Shown piece after piece: positions 34,794 to 43,745 of a stretch of DNA of 53,596 nt. Each line of letters opens with the position of its first letter. Positions within the stretch are counted from its first letter, which is position 1. The notes beneath the pieces are model-generated. The model searched no databases, was not told the origin of the DNA, and was given only the letters and a program-made list of their open reading frames with translations. A program made the translations under genes and the position numbers. Source of the DNA: an uncultured Saprospiraceae bacterium (GTDB lineage Bacteria; Bacteroidota; Bacteroidia; Chitinophagales; Saprospiraceae); contig CAKZSH010000271.1 of assembly GCA_937918905.1 (NCBI GenBank), forward strand, positions 1 through 53,596, read 5' to 3'.

Positions 34794-35627
34794 ATGTTCC
34801 AAAAAATAATTCTTTTGACACTCCTAAGTTTCCTTCTTTTCACTTGTGGAGAAAATAAATCTACTGAAAAAGGAGCTACTGAAAAATTTGCAGAAAATGC
34901 AGATGATAAGGACTTTCGAGACAAACATGAAACGCCTGAAAAGATTGACTTTAATGCCAATGGTATCACCATCAATTACCCAGCTACTGATGGAGAAGAA
35001 GCAAGCGCCTATTTTTTAAAAGCTAAAGATGGAGGAAAAAACTACCTTTTCGTTATCCATGAATGGTATGGTTTAAATGACCATATCAAAAGAGAGGCAC
35101 AACGCCTACACGAAGCACTTCCCAATACTAATGTAATGGCACTAGATCTCTATGATGGAAAGGTAGCTGATAATCCAGACGATGCTGGAAAATACATGAA
35201 AGCAGTTAAAAATGAGCGTGCAAAAGCAATCATTGAAGGTGCAATAAAAATGATTGGAACAGATGCAAAAATTGCAACAATTGGTTGGTGTTTTGGAGGA
35301 GGTTGGTCGTTGCAATCTTCTATCATGTTGGGTGAGCAAGGCGCAGGTTGTGTGATTTATTATGGAAGCCCTGTGCAAAAAGCAGATGAACTTGAACCTT
35401 TGAAAGCAGATGTTTTAGGAATTTTTGGAGAAAAAGATGGATGGATTAATCCTGATGTAGTGAAAAAATTTGATGCATTGGCAAAGGCAACGGGAAAGAA
35501 TTTTAAATATAAAATTTTCGATGCCGATCATGCGTTTGCAAATCCAAGTAGCCCTCGATATGTGGAAGCTGCTGCTCAAGAAGCGAATGCAATGGCGTTG
35601 GAGTTTTTAAAGGAAAAGTTGAAATAG
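34794..35627 (+). CDS. Dienelactone hydrolase family lipoprotein
   Basis: 277 residues. A short lipoprotein signal (MFQKIILLTLLSFLLFTC, Cys18) is followed by a ~50-residue linker and a DLH alpha/beta-hydrolase. The nucleophile is Cys166 in IGWCFGGGWS, the Asp is in GEKDGWINPDV and the His is in DADHAFAN, the Cys-Asp-His triad of dienelactone hydrolases. A periplasmic location is unusual, as classical DLH is cytoplasmic, but is common in Bacteroidota. The substrate is probably an ester or lactone. It is not part of an aromatic-degradation operon. Confidence 0.88.
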   Translation: MFQKIILLTLLSFLLFTCGENKSTEKGATEKFAENADDKDFRDKHETPEKIDFNANGITINYPATDGEEASAYFLKAKDGGKNYLFVIHEWYGLNDHIKREAQRLHEALPNTNVMALDLYDGKVADNPDDAGKYMKAVKNERAKAIIEGAIKMIGTDAKIATIGWCFGGGWSLQSSIMLGEQGAGCVIYYGSPVQKADELEPLKADVLGIFGEKDGWINPDVVKKFDALAKATGKNFKYKIFDADHAFANPSSPRYVEAAAQEANAMALEFLKEKLK

Positions 35628-35725
35628 TTTTTTAGTCGCAGATTTCCACAGATTACATATGATTTTTCTATAACACGTTTTTCGACAATCATAAAAAAAT
35701 CAACGTAAATCTGCGGCTAAAAAAA
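35628..35725. repeat. Long intergenic inverted repeat, family 'CGCAGATT' (copy P)
   Basis: Arms carry CGCAGATTT, GATT and TATGATT blocks. Its loop CTATAACACGTTTTTCG is nearly identical to that of copy A (893-990). It begins one base after the stop codon of the hydrolase gene and ends 5 nt before that of the convergent PBP1A gene. Confidence 0.85.
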
Positions 35726-35730
35726 CTCCC

Positions 35731-38361
35731 CTAATTTTTCTTCCCAAATAATTTCTCCCAACGCTCCTGTCGTTTTTTCTTTCGAGCCTTTTTCTTTGCT
35801 GCTTTTTCTCGTTTCTTTTTCGTCTTTTCATTCTTTTTTCTAATCCGTTCGGATTCTTCACGTTTTCGTTTTTCTGCTTCACGTTCTCTTTGACCAGGTT
35901 TAATATTAACTACACGTTGGTCGTCCTCTTCTTTTTGTTTTTTCCTTTTTCTTCGTTTAAAAACATCTAGAATATCGTCAAGAGGAATTCGTTCGTCATC
36001 AATAATTTCTTCCTCTTCGATAAGCTCTTCCGCAATTGGTTCTTCTTCCAAATATGGTGGGCAATCCATTTCTAAAAAAGTTCCAAAATCTAAGCTATCA
36101 AATTTCGCTTCTTGCATTTTTCTAAACTTAGGATCCTTGTAAACCTTCTGCATAAATTTTCCAAAAATAGGCAATGCAGTATTCGCACCTTGTCCCAAAC
36201 TAATTGTTCGGAAATGTACTTTTGGAGATTCTCCACCTACCCAAGCACCCGCAACAAGATTAGGTGTAAATCCAATAAACCACCCATCAGCATGTGATTG
36301 AGTCGTTCCAGTTTTGCCTGCAATATCATTTTGTAAATTGTATGTTACACGAAGTCGTCGAGCCGTTCCGCTGTCCACTACGGACTGCATCATGTTCGTC
36401 ATGATGGTTGCGTAATCTTCATCGAGCACTCTTTCGAATGGTTCTTTTTCTTCATTTTCATAATCAATAATAATGTTCCCTTCGCTATCTTCAATTCGTA
36501 ATAAAAATTGTGGTTCAGGTCGCACCCCTTTATTGGCAAGGGTTCCATAGACTTTAATCATTTCATACAATGAGACATCAACTGCGCCAAGTGCGATGGC
36601 AGGTACTTTTGGAATATCACTTGTTACACCCATTTGTTGCGCTAAGTTTCGAACAGAATCGATTCCAGTTTGCATGATTAAATCAACCGCAACTGAGTTG
36701 ACAGATTTAGTCAATGCGCCACGAAGCGAATATGCACCTCCGTAAACGCCATCAGAATTTTCAGGTTTCCAGTCTTCGTAATCTGAATAAATTACCAACC
36801 GATTATTGACATAATCGCATGGACGAAAACCATTTTTCAATGCAGCTGAATACACAATAGGTTTAAAAGTAGAACCTACTTGACGCTTCGCTTGAATCAC
36901 ATGATCGTACTGAAAATATTTGTAATTCGTTCCGCCAATCCATGCTTTGATATTTCCAGTTTGAGGTTCCATTGCCATAAAACCTGCATTGAGCATACTG
37001 AAATAATGCTTGACAGAATCCAAAGGAGTCATCTCTTTTACCGTCTCACCTTTCCATGTAAAGATTTTTATTTTTACTTTTTGGTCAAAAATAGTTTTGA
37101 TTTCCTTTTCGGTTTTTCCTGCATCTTTTAGGCGTTTGTATCTACGACTCTTTTTTACTTCTTTTAAAATTACATTATCATCACCCCAAGGTTTTTTTCC
37201 TTTCCAATGTTTATCAAAATCATTTTGCAACTTTGCGAGGTGCGAACTCATCGCATCTTCTGCATATTTCTGCATACGGGAATCTATTGTTGTAAAAACT
37301 TTTAGACCATCTGTGTACAAGTCATATTTCTCTCCATTCGGTTTTTTATAAAATTCTAAATCTTTTTCAACCGTTCGTCGAACGTACTCTCGAAAGTGAG
37401 TTGCCAATCCTTGGTTTCGATTTTCTCCATGATAATCTACTTCCAAAGGAATCTGTTTTAAAGAATCAAATTCAGTTTGGGAAATGTATTTGTATTTTTT
37501 CATTTGCCCTAAAACTGTATTTCTACGTAGTAGCGCATTCTCTGGATTTTTGACAGGGTCGTAATAAGTATTTGCTTTTAACGTACCGACGATTGTGGCC
37601 GCTTGTTCAATTTTAATATTTGTAGGAGTAGTGTTAAAAAATTGTTTAGAAGCTACTTGAACGCCATAAATATTTTTACTGAAAGGAACGGTGTTTAGAT
37701 AAAGTGCCAATAACTCTTCTTTGGAATAGGTGTTTTCCAAACGACGAGCAATTATCATTTCTCGAATTTTGATGATTGGAATTTTGAGAAACCTATAATC
37801 TTTTCTTTTAAAAAGATTTTTTGCCAACTGCTGACTGATCGTACTTCCGCCTCCGCCTGACATGTCTTGCATCAAAATAGTTTTTACAAAAACTCTTCCC
37901 CATGCTCGAACATCAATTCCTCGATGTTCAAAAAATCGAGCATCCTCAGTTGCAACCAAGGCATTTTTAAAATGGTTAGAAATTTCATCCATTTCAACAT
38001 TGACCCGATTTTCTTTAAAGTATTTTCCTAATAATTTTTGATCTGTAGAATAAACTTCGGAGGCCGTGTGATTTTCAATATTTTTCAAATCTTGCTTAGT
38101 AGGAATTTTCCCAAAGGCTCCCACCCAAACTAAAAACACCAAAATCAGAACAAAAGAAACTCCTGCCGCTGCCATTCCTCCAAATAATTTAAATGCCCAT
38201 CGGCCTCTTGGATTGGCTGCAACCCAAGCCATAAATCGATCTTTTATCGCTAAGGTTCTTTCCACGATATGTTTTTGGAAAAACGCCCTAATTGCCGATG
38301 GTTCCCCTTGTGGAGGAGTTGGAGGTTCTGGAAAGTTGATATTGGTATTATCGTCGCTCAT
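35731..38361 (-). CDS. Penicillin-binding protein 1A (bifunctional transglycosylase/transpeptidase)
   Basis: 876 residues. A single membrane anchor lies at 59-82. The glycosyltransferase (GT51) domain has ATEDARFFEHRGID (Glu139, Asp140), GGSTISQQLAKNLF and NTVPFSKNIYGVQ. The transpeptidase domain has the SxxK motif STFK (Ser497), the SxN motif SVNS and the KTG motif KTGTTQSHADGWFIG. The ~90-residue C-terminal tail is strongly Lys/Arg/Glu-rich (KRRKRKKQKEE and similar) and probably disordered. It polymerises and cross-links peptidoglycan in the periplasm. Single gene. Confidence 0.95.
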   Translation of the reverse strand: MSDDNTNINFPEPPTPPQGEPSAIRAFFQKHIVERTLAIKDRFMAWVAANPRGRWAFKLFGGMAAAGVSFVLILVFLVWVGAFGKIPTKQDLKNIENHTASEVYSTDQKLLGKYFKENRVNVEMDEISNHFKNALVATEDARFFEHRGIDVRAWGRVFVKTILMQDMSGGGGSTISQQLAKNLFKRKDYRFLKIPIIKIREMIIARRLENTYSKEELLALYLNTVPFSKNIYGVQVASKQFFNTTPTNIKIEQAATIVGTLKANTYYDPVKNPENALLRRNTVLGQMKKYKYISQTEFDSLKQIPLEVDYHGENRNQGLATHFREYVRRTVEKDLEFYKKPNGEKYDLYTDGLKVFTTIDSRMQKYAEDAMSSHLAKLQNDFDKHWKGKKPWGDDNVILKEVKKSRRYKRLKDAGKTEKEIKTIFDQKVKIKIFTWKGETVKEMTPLDSVKHYFSMLNAGFMAMEPQTGNIKAWIGGTNYKYFQYDHVIQAKRQVGSTFKPIVYSAALKNGFRPCDYVNNRLVIYSDYEDWKPENSDGVYGGAYSLRGALTKSVNSVAVDLIMQTGIDSVRNLAQQMGVTSDIPKVPAIALGAVDVSLYEMIKVYGTLANKGVRPEPQFLLRIEDSEGNIIIDYENEEKEPFERVLDEDYATIMTNMMQSVVDSGTARRLRVTYNLQNDIAGKTGTTQSHADGWFIGFTPNLVAGAWVGGESPKVHFRTISLGQGANTALPIFGKFMQKVYKDPKFRKMQEAKFDSLDFGTFLEMDCPPYLEEEPIAEELIEEEEIIDDERIPLDDILDVFKRRKRKKQKEEDDQRVVNIKPGQREREAEKRKREESERIRKKNEKTKKKREKAAKKKARKKKRQERWEKLFGKKN

Positions 38362-38606
38362 TTGAGGTTTTTCTTTTATACTTTTTATTTATAGATATAA
38401 TCCAAAATATCGAAAAGGTGAAACGAATTTTAATAATCTTCCATTGTGTGTAATACAAGTAATAAATTCGTTAATTACGATTACAAAATTAGGTTATTAT
38501 TATATTTTCGAAATACAGAATGATTATTCGATGGGAGTTATTGATTATTCGTTTTTTATAAAAAAATAAAATTATAGAATTTTTCATTCCATTTATAAGT
38601 TTTATT

Positions 38607-38614
38607 TACATTTG
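38607..38614 (+). promoter_or_regulatory. -7 element upstream of the antitoxin gene
   Basis: TACATTTG matches TAnnTTTG exactly, 46 nt before the ATG. The ~300-nt gap 38362-38660 is otherwise AT-rich with nothing else recognised. Confidence 0.4.
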
Positions 38615-38660
38615 AATTTTTGTCGAAATAAGGTTATTTTTAATAAAAAACATTATAATT

Positions 38661-38903
38661 ATGAGTTTAGATGCTCTAAAATCAGAGGCTTTAAAGTTAG
38701 AAAAATCGGATTTATTTGATTTTGCTCAATTTATTATTGAGGCTCTCAAACAAAAAGATGAAAGTAATGGTTTTCAGCTAAGTGAAGCTCAAAAAAAAGA
38801 AATTGAGACAAGATTAGCTGAATTTAAAAAAGACCCTTCATCTGCAATATCAGGATTGGAAGCGGAGAAAAAATTAATTGAAAAGTATGGTCTCCAATTA
38901 TAG
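38661..38903 (+). CDS. Putative addiction module antitoxin component
   Basis: 80 residues. The form MSLDALKSEALKLEKSDLFDFAQFIIEAL, then LSEAQKKEIETRLAEFKKDPSSAIS, is characteristic of the TIGR02574-like addiction module components of the RelB group. They bind and neutralise the toxin encoded just downstream. The toxin gene begins within its last codons (overlap ~17 nt), but is frameshifted, so the antitoxin is probably orphaned. Confidence 0.78.
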   Translation: MSLDALKSEALKLEKSDLFDFAQFIIEALKQKDESNGFQLSEAQKKEIETRLAEFKKDPSSAISGLEAEKKLIEKYGLQL

Positions 38904-39187
38904 TCTACACAAAAAAGCTAATACTGAACTAGACGAAGCCATTAAATTGGTATCTTCAAAAAGGGGGTAAAAAACTAGCCACTCAATTTTTAAAAGATTA
39001 TACAGATACTAGAGATAAAATTTTAAATAATCCTTTCTTATTTGCTGAGATTTCTGATGAATGTCGTCAAGCCCAACTCAGTACTTTTCCATATGTAATT
39101 ATTTATTTTCCAACAAAAACAACGGTTCTAATTATCGCTGTTTTTCATACTAGTCGGAATCCTGAAAGCTGGCAAACTAGAATATAA
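38887..39187 (+). pseudogene. RelE/ParE-family toxin, frameshifted
   Basis: The first frame reads MVSNYSLHKKANTELDEAI and on to a TAA after a run of five G (about 38961-38969). A one-base shift there restores KKLATQFLKDYTDTRDKIL to the family ending FHTSRNPESWQTRI. Together they equal a normal ~100-residue ParE-like toxin. A base was lost in the A5-G5 homopolymer, either in nature or as a sequencing or assembly error. Confidence 0.75.
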
Positions 39188-39913
39188 CTACTCCAACACC
39201 TCTTCCAAAATCTGATGCGAATTCAAATCAGAGAAATTTTCAATATGCAATCGGTAAAAGATGATCAACTTGCGAAGTAGTTCTTTACGAGTTGCTCTAG
39301 TCATTTTGATTTTATGAATTTCCATTAATTTTTTATTTAAAAATTCATGAACCAATTCACTTTTTTCTTCATCCAAAAAATAGCCATGCATCGCTCTTTC
39401 TCGAACGAACATTCCTTCTCGCAAATCGAAGAATGGATTATTTTTAGAAAAATTATCACTTGGCATAAAACCCAAATACCCCGTCAACTTCAACATAAAG
39501 TATAGATGTAAATTAGAAAAGGGAAGTTGCGTCTCATCTAAAAATTGGAAATGATGATAGACAAATTCAAACAAAGGAAGATTCTCTTCTGGCTCTCGAA
39601 TGGCTTTTCGAGTCAATTCTAACATAAATTGTCCAACCGAAATTTTTGTAATATCAAAAGGTAAAGATTGATAAACATGGGCAGCTTTGATTTCTTTGAT
39701 TCGAGTCATGTCTTTATCATCTCGATGATAAACAACCAAATCAACCAACGACATCACTTGCAAAAGACTTGCACTCACCCGTGCGTTCTTTTTTCGAACT
39801 CCGCTAATGATGTAGGTGCGGAGTCCTTTTTTCTCTGTGAAAATATCGGTAATGATACTTGTTTCAGAGTATTTAATTGCACGGAAAATGATGCCTCTAG
39901 TTTTTATAAGCAT
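39188..39913 (-). CDS. recO: DNA repair protein RecO
   Basis: 241 residues. The N-terminal OB fold is clear (KTRGIIFRAIKYSETSIITDIFTEKKGLRTYIISGVRKK), followed by the helical RecO_C part. RecO, with RecF and RecR, loads RecA onto SSB-coated single-strand DNA in gap repair. The zinc-finger Cys residues present in some RecO proteins are absent, which is common in this phylum. Its stop codon abuts that of the convergent toxin pseudogene with no gap, so no terminator lies between them. Confidence 0.88.
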   Translation of the reverse strand: MLIKTRGIIFRAIKYSETSIITDIFTEKKGLRTYIISGVRKKNARVSASLLQVMSLVDLVVYHRDDKDMTRIKEIKAAHVYQSLPFDITKISVGQFMLELTRKAIREPEENLPLFEFVYHHFQFLDETQLPFSNLHLYFMLKLTGYLGFMPSDNFSKNNPFFDLREGMFVRERAMHGYFLDEEKSELVHEFLNKKLMEIHKIKMTRATRKELLRKLIIFYRLHIENFSDLNSHQILEEVLE

Positions 39914-39988
39914 ATTCTAGAAATAGAATTTTAAGTGGTGACTAAATTGAAGTGTAAAAATATACAATCTAAAGTTTAAATTTGCCAA

Positions 39989-41233
39989 ATGAAGCAAATC
40001 CTCAAAATATCTTATCATCAATTTAAAATAGTAGCGTTGATTGCGCTAGCTATTTTTTTGATTATTGAGGCATTTCGACAATGTGATTTTAATATTTTTT
40101 TCACAGCTGCGGAAGATATTGCTCTTGGAGAAAATCTCTACACTAAAATCTACCAAGGTTGGCTTCATTATTATTACAGCCCATTTTTTGCCGTTTTGTT
40201 GCATCCGTTTACGTACTTGCCTGAATATGTAGTTACATTGTTATGGCTTATTTTAAATGTTTATTTCTTTTATCGAATTTGGGAAATATTAAGCGATTGG
40301 TTAGAAATAAAAATGCTACCAGTTTTTACTCAACGATTACTTTTTTGGTTAAGTGTGATTGCATGTGTGCAAGGAATTCGGGATAATTTACACTATCACC
40401 AGATTACGATTATGATGGTTTATTTGGGCCTTCAAGGTATGGAATGGATTTTAAAAAATAAGGAATGGCAAGGCGGAGCGTTGATTGCTTTGGGTATCAA
40501 TATTAAAATTATGCCCATCATTATTTTTCCGTATTTGATTTATCGAGGATATTGGAAAGGTGCTGTGAGTGCAACGATTTTTTGGATTGCACTTTTATTT
40601 GTTCCAGCCATTTTTATTGGTTGGGAGTACAATACTTTTTTGTTGGGAGAATGGTGGAACGGAATCAATCCTTCTCAAAAAGAAAATACATTGGATTTTT
40701 CTAGAGCAGGTTTTGCTTCATTGGTTACTGCATTATTTCATAGTCAAAAAGGAGAAACCCGTCCGATATTTTTAACTCAATTTTCGCAAGAAACGGTTAT
40801 TTTTATTACAAATGGATTGCGATTATTCGTGGTCGTTTTTACTTTATATTTTTTGAGAACAATGCCTTTTCAAAAAGCAAAATCTAATTTGCATCGACTT
40901 TGGGAAATGGGGTATTTGTTTTTAGTGACCCCTTTCCTTTTTCCCCACCAACAAAATTATGCGTACTTTTATATTTATCCTGCTGCGGTTTATTTGATTT
41001 ATTTTTTTTATAAAAAAATTAAAACGCATGGACATCTTGGAGAACTTCCAAAGAGGGATAAAATTTTTCTTTTTGTATTAGGAATAAGTTATTTGATGAT
41101 GAGTGCGGAATTATTTTTAGGAGAATTTCGGACTTTTTATATTGATATTCGGTTGATGACTTGGGCAGCGATTTTGGTTTTGATTGTTTATTCTATGTGC
41201 CCACCTGTTTCTGAAAATACAAACGAAGCTTAA
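39989..41233 (+). CDS. GT87-like membrane glycosyltransferase (DUF2029)
   Basis: 414 residues with about ten membrane helices. The first loop has FFTAAEDIALGENLYTKIY, then YYYSPFFAVLLHPFTYLP, the pattern of the GT-C mannosyltransferases of family GT87, whose acidic residues in this loop are thought to bind the polyprenyl-phosphate sugar donor. It would add a sugar to an extracytoplasmic acceptor. It is followed 12 nt later by a radical SAM gene, and the two are likely one transcript. The pairing hints at a modified lipid or glycolipid, as discussed in the findings. Confidence 0.78.
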   Translation: MKQILKISYHQFKIVALIALAIFLIIEAFRQCDFNIFFTAAEDIALGENLYTKIYQGWLHYYYSPFFAVLLHPFTYLPEYVVTLLWLILNVYFFYRIWEILSDWLEIKMLPVFTQRLLFWLSVIACVQGIRDNLHYHQITIMMVYLGLQGMEWILKNKEWQGGALIALGINIKIMPIIIFPYLIYRGYWKGAVSATIFWIALLFVPAIFIGWEYNTFLLGEWWNGINPSQKENTLDFSRAGFASLVTALFHSQKGETRPIFLTQFSQETVIFITNGLRLFVVVFTLYFLRTMPFQKAKSNLHRLWEMGYLFLVTPFLFPHQQNYAYFYIYPAAVYLIYFFYKKIKTHGHLGELPKRDKIFLFVLGISYLMMSAELFLGEFRTFYIDIRLMTWAAILVLIVYSMCPPVSENTNEA

Positions 41234-41245
41234 AAATAAAATGCT

Positions 41246-42652
41246 ATGAAAGAAGCAAAATACACTTATTACGATTTCACATTGAGCCTTTGTCATGAAT
41301 GTTTACGGAGAGTCGATGCAAAAATTATTTTTGAAGACGAACAAGTTTTTATGCTCAAAAGATGTCCTGAACATGGTCGTCAAAAAGTCCTCATCGCAAC
41401 CGATATTGAATACTATAAAAACATTCGAAACTTCAATAAAGCCTCCGAATACCCTAAGACTTTTAATACAAAGACCAAATACGGTTGTCCTTACGATTGT
41501 GGTCTTTGTCCTGACCATGAGCAGCATTCTTGTTTGACTTTAATTGAAGTAACTGACCGTTGCAATCTCAAATGTCCCACTTGTTACGCCGAGTCTTCGC
41601 CTACACATGGAAGGCATCGAACCTTAGAAGAAATTGAATGGATGTTTGATATCATTGTTGCCAATGAAGGTGAACCTGATGTGATTCAAATAAGTGGTGG
41701 CGAACCAACTATTCATCCTCAGTTTTTTGAAATAATGGATATTGCAAAGTCAAAACCGATTCGGCATTTGATGTTAAATACTAATGGTGTTCGGATTGCA
41801 AAAGATTTTGAATTTGCAAAAAAGTTGGCAACCTATATGCCTGACTTTGAAGTATATTTGCAATTTGATTCTTTTAAACCTGAGGCCTTGATGAGTTTGC
41901 GAGGTAAAGATTTGACAGATGTTCGGATGAAAGCTTTGGAACATTTGAATCGTTTAAATCTTTCGACCACATTGGTAGTGACTTTACAAAAAGGATTGAA
42001 TGATGATGAGATTGGAAAAATAATTGAGTTTGCATTGAAGCAACCTTGCGTTCGTGGGGTTACTTTTCAACCTACTCAAATTGCTGGCCGAGTAGATAAT
42101 TTTGACCCTGCAAAAGATCGGTTGACATTGACAGAAGTACGGTCTTCGATTTTGGAACAAACGGATATTTTTTCTCCAAATGATTTAGTTCCAGTTCCTT
42201 GCAATCCTGATGCATTGGTGATGGGCTATGCTTTAAAAATGGAGGACAAAGTTTTTCCTCTTACGCATATGATTGATCCTGAACAGTTATTGAATAATAG
42301 TAAAAATACAATTGTGTATGAACAGGATGAACAATTGCATGAACATATGATTCAAATGTTTAGTACTGGGAATTCTGTGGAGTCGGTAGTGGATAATGAT
42401 TTGAAATCTATTCTTTGTTGTCTGCCAGAAATTTCTGCGCCGAACTTGGGGTATGGAAATTTATTTCGAATCATCATTATGAACTTTATTGATGCCTATA
42501 ATTTTGATGTACGAGCGATAAAAAAATCATGTGTACACATTGTTCATAAAGATGGAAGGATTATTCCGTTTGAAACGATGAATTTATTTTATCGGGATGC
42601 GGAGAAGGAAGCGTATTTGGAAAAATTACGCTCGAATGCTATTTCGATTTGA
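41246..42652 (+). CDS. Radical SAM protein, tetraether-lipid-synthase-like (COG1964 type)
   Basis: 468 residues. The radical SAM cluster is CNLKCPTC (Cys106, Cys110, Cys113), with GGEP at 151-154 for SAM binding. An N-terminal rubredoxin-like set (Cys16, Cys19, Cys40) and a CPYDCGLCPDHEQHSC block (Cys81, 85, 88, 96) precede it. This Cys-rich layout is that of COG1964/MJ0619-like enzymes, which include the archaeal tetraether lipid synthase Tes (C-C coupling of lipid tails). A Bacteroidota copy need not share that reaction. The extra Cys suggest two further metal centres. Confidence 0.82.
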   Translation: MKEAKYTYYDFTLSLCHECLRRVDAKIIFEDEQVFMLKRCPEHGRQKVLIATDIEYYKNIRNFNKASEYPKTFNTKTKYGCPYDCGLCPDHEQHSCLTLIEVTDRCNLKCPTCYAESSPTHGRHRTLEEIEWMFDIIVANEGEPDVIQISGGEPTIHPQFFEIMDIAKSKPIRHLMLNTNGVRIAKDFEFAKKLATYMPDFEVYLQFDSFKPEALMSLRGKDLTDVRMKALEHLNRLNLSTTLVVTLQKGLNDDEIGKIIEFALKQPCVRGVTFQPTQIAGRVDNFDPAKDRLTLTEVRSSILEQTDIFSPNDLVPVPCNPDALVMGYALKMEDKVFPLTHMIDPEQLLNNSKNTIVYEQDEQLHEHMIQMFSTGNSVESVVDNDLKSILCCLPEISAPNLGYGNLFRIIIMNFIDAYNFDVRAIKKSCVHIVHKDGRIIPFETMNLFYRDAEKEAYLEKLRSNAISI

Positions 42653-42671
42653 AACGCGTTTTTTGCGTTAT

Positions 42672-42706
42672 ACGTAGCTGCAGGTTTTAACCCGCAGCTA
42701 CGTTTT
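42672..42706. terminator. Terminator between convergent radical SAM and paaI genes
   Basis: Stem ACGTAGCTGC/GCAGCTACGT with a 12-nt loop and T-tract TTTT. It reaches the stop codon at 42705. Confidence 0.8.
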
Positions 42707-43130
42707 ATTCGATAACCATTTTGCTGCTACGATAAACTGTTCCTCTAAAAAAGTAATAAATCTCACCTGCTTCATTCATCACATTGACATCGAAATCTGC
42801 AGTTTTATGAGTAACATTTAGAGGTTTAGCTTCCGCAAATAAGACATCGCCTTCTTTAGCGGATTTTGCATAACTCATACTTCCATTTATCGAAACCGCA
42901 ATTCGTCCATACGAATTGGAAGCGAACGCAAATGCACTATCTGCAAATGTAAATGCAATGCCGCCATGTAAAATTCCATGACCATTGAGCATGTCTTTTT
43001 TGACTGTCATTTTTATTTTACAATGTCCTTCTTTTAGGAAAATGGGTTCGATGCCCATCCATTGACTACAATAGTCTTTGGACATCATTTTATTAAAAAC
43101 TGCTTCGGCGAGTTGGTCTTGTTTTGACAT
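42705..43130 (-). CDS. paaI: Phenylacetic-acid pathway thioesterase PaaI
   Basis: 141 residues, hotdog fold: NGHGILHGGIAFTFADSAFAFASNSYG carries the conserved HGG and Asp of the PaaI family. It hydrolyses dead-end CoA thioesters to free CoA in the phenylacetate route. It is the last gene of the paa cluster on the minus strand. Confidence 0.9.
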   Translation of the reverse strand: MSKQDQLAEAVFNKMMSKDYCSQWMGIEPIFLKEGHCKIKMTVKKDMLNGHGILHGGIAFTFADSAFAFASNSYGRIAVSINGSMSYAKSAKEGDVLFAEAKPLNVTHKTADFDVNVMNEAGEIYYFFRGTVYRSSKMVIE

Positions 43131-43142
43131 GAAAAATAATTG

Positions 43143-43216
43143 AAAGTTAAAAATGGAGAATTGAAGATTTCCATAAACAGAAAATACGAATTACGAATAA
43201 TTCTCCATTTTCAATT
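43143..43216. repeat. Intergenic inverted repeat, family 'AAAATGGAGAATT'
   Basis: AAAATGGAGAATT is perfectly inverted within the paaD-paaI gap and the outer bases also pair in part. Similar CATTTTCAATT units occur again at 43707-43739 upstream of paaD. It reaches the paaD stop codon. Confidence 0.75.
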
Positions 43217-43709
43217 ACTTAAGGCATTTAAAATAATCGAATGGTTCTAGACAATCTTCGCATTGGAATAATGCTTTGCAAGCAGTTGAACCAAATTGAC
43301 TGACCATTTTAGTGTTGGTGGAACCACAGTTGGTACACTTGACAATTCTTTTTCCATCAATCAAGGCATGCTTATCAGAGGTTTCGTCGAGTGGAGCAGC
43401 GATTCCATATTTTTCTAATTCTCTTCGACCATTTTCGGTAATCCAATCTGTTGTCCATGCAGGAGCTAACACTAGTTTTACGGTAGTATCAAAACCTGCT
43501 GCATCCATTTTTAATTTTATGTCAGTTGCAATAGTATCCATTGCTGGACATCCTGAGTAGGTTGGAGTTATTTTTACTAACAATGCTTTGCCGTTTTGTT
43601 CAATATCCCTCACCACTCCCATATCCATAATAGATAAAACAGGAATCTCAGGATCTGTCACTTCCCTCAACAACGCTTCAATATTTTTCAACTCAACAGT
43701 ATTCGACAT
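43215..43709 (-). CDS. paaD: Phenylacetyl-CoA epoxidase assembly protein PaaD (MIP18/DUF59 type)
   Basis: 164 residues from the ATG at 43709; the frame extends two codons to a TTG. The DUF59 domain has LREVTDPEIPVLSIMDMGVV and ITPTYSGCPAMD with its conserved Cys, and the C-terminal zinc ribbon (CTNCG...CEDC) completes the PaaD form. It is thought to insert iron into the epoxidase. Order paaB-paaC-paaD is conserved. Confidence 0.92.
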   Translation of the reverse strand: MSNTVELKNIEALLREVTDPEIPVLSIMDMGVVRDIEQNGKALLVKITPTYSGCPAMDTIATDIKLKMDAAGFDTTVKLVLAPAWTTDWITENGRRELEKYGIAAPLDETSDKHALIDGKRIVKCTNCGSTNTKMVSQFGSTACKALFQCEDCLEPFDYFKCLK

Positions 43710-43745
43710 TTTCAATTATTAATTTTTCATTTTCAATTAAAAAAC

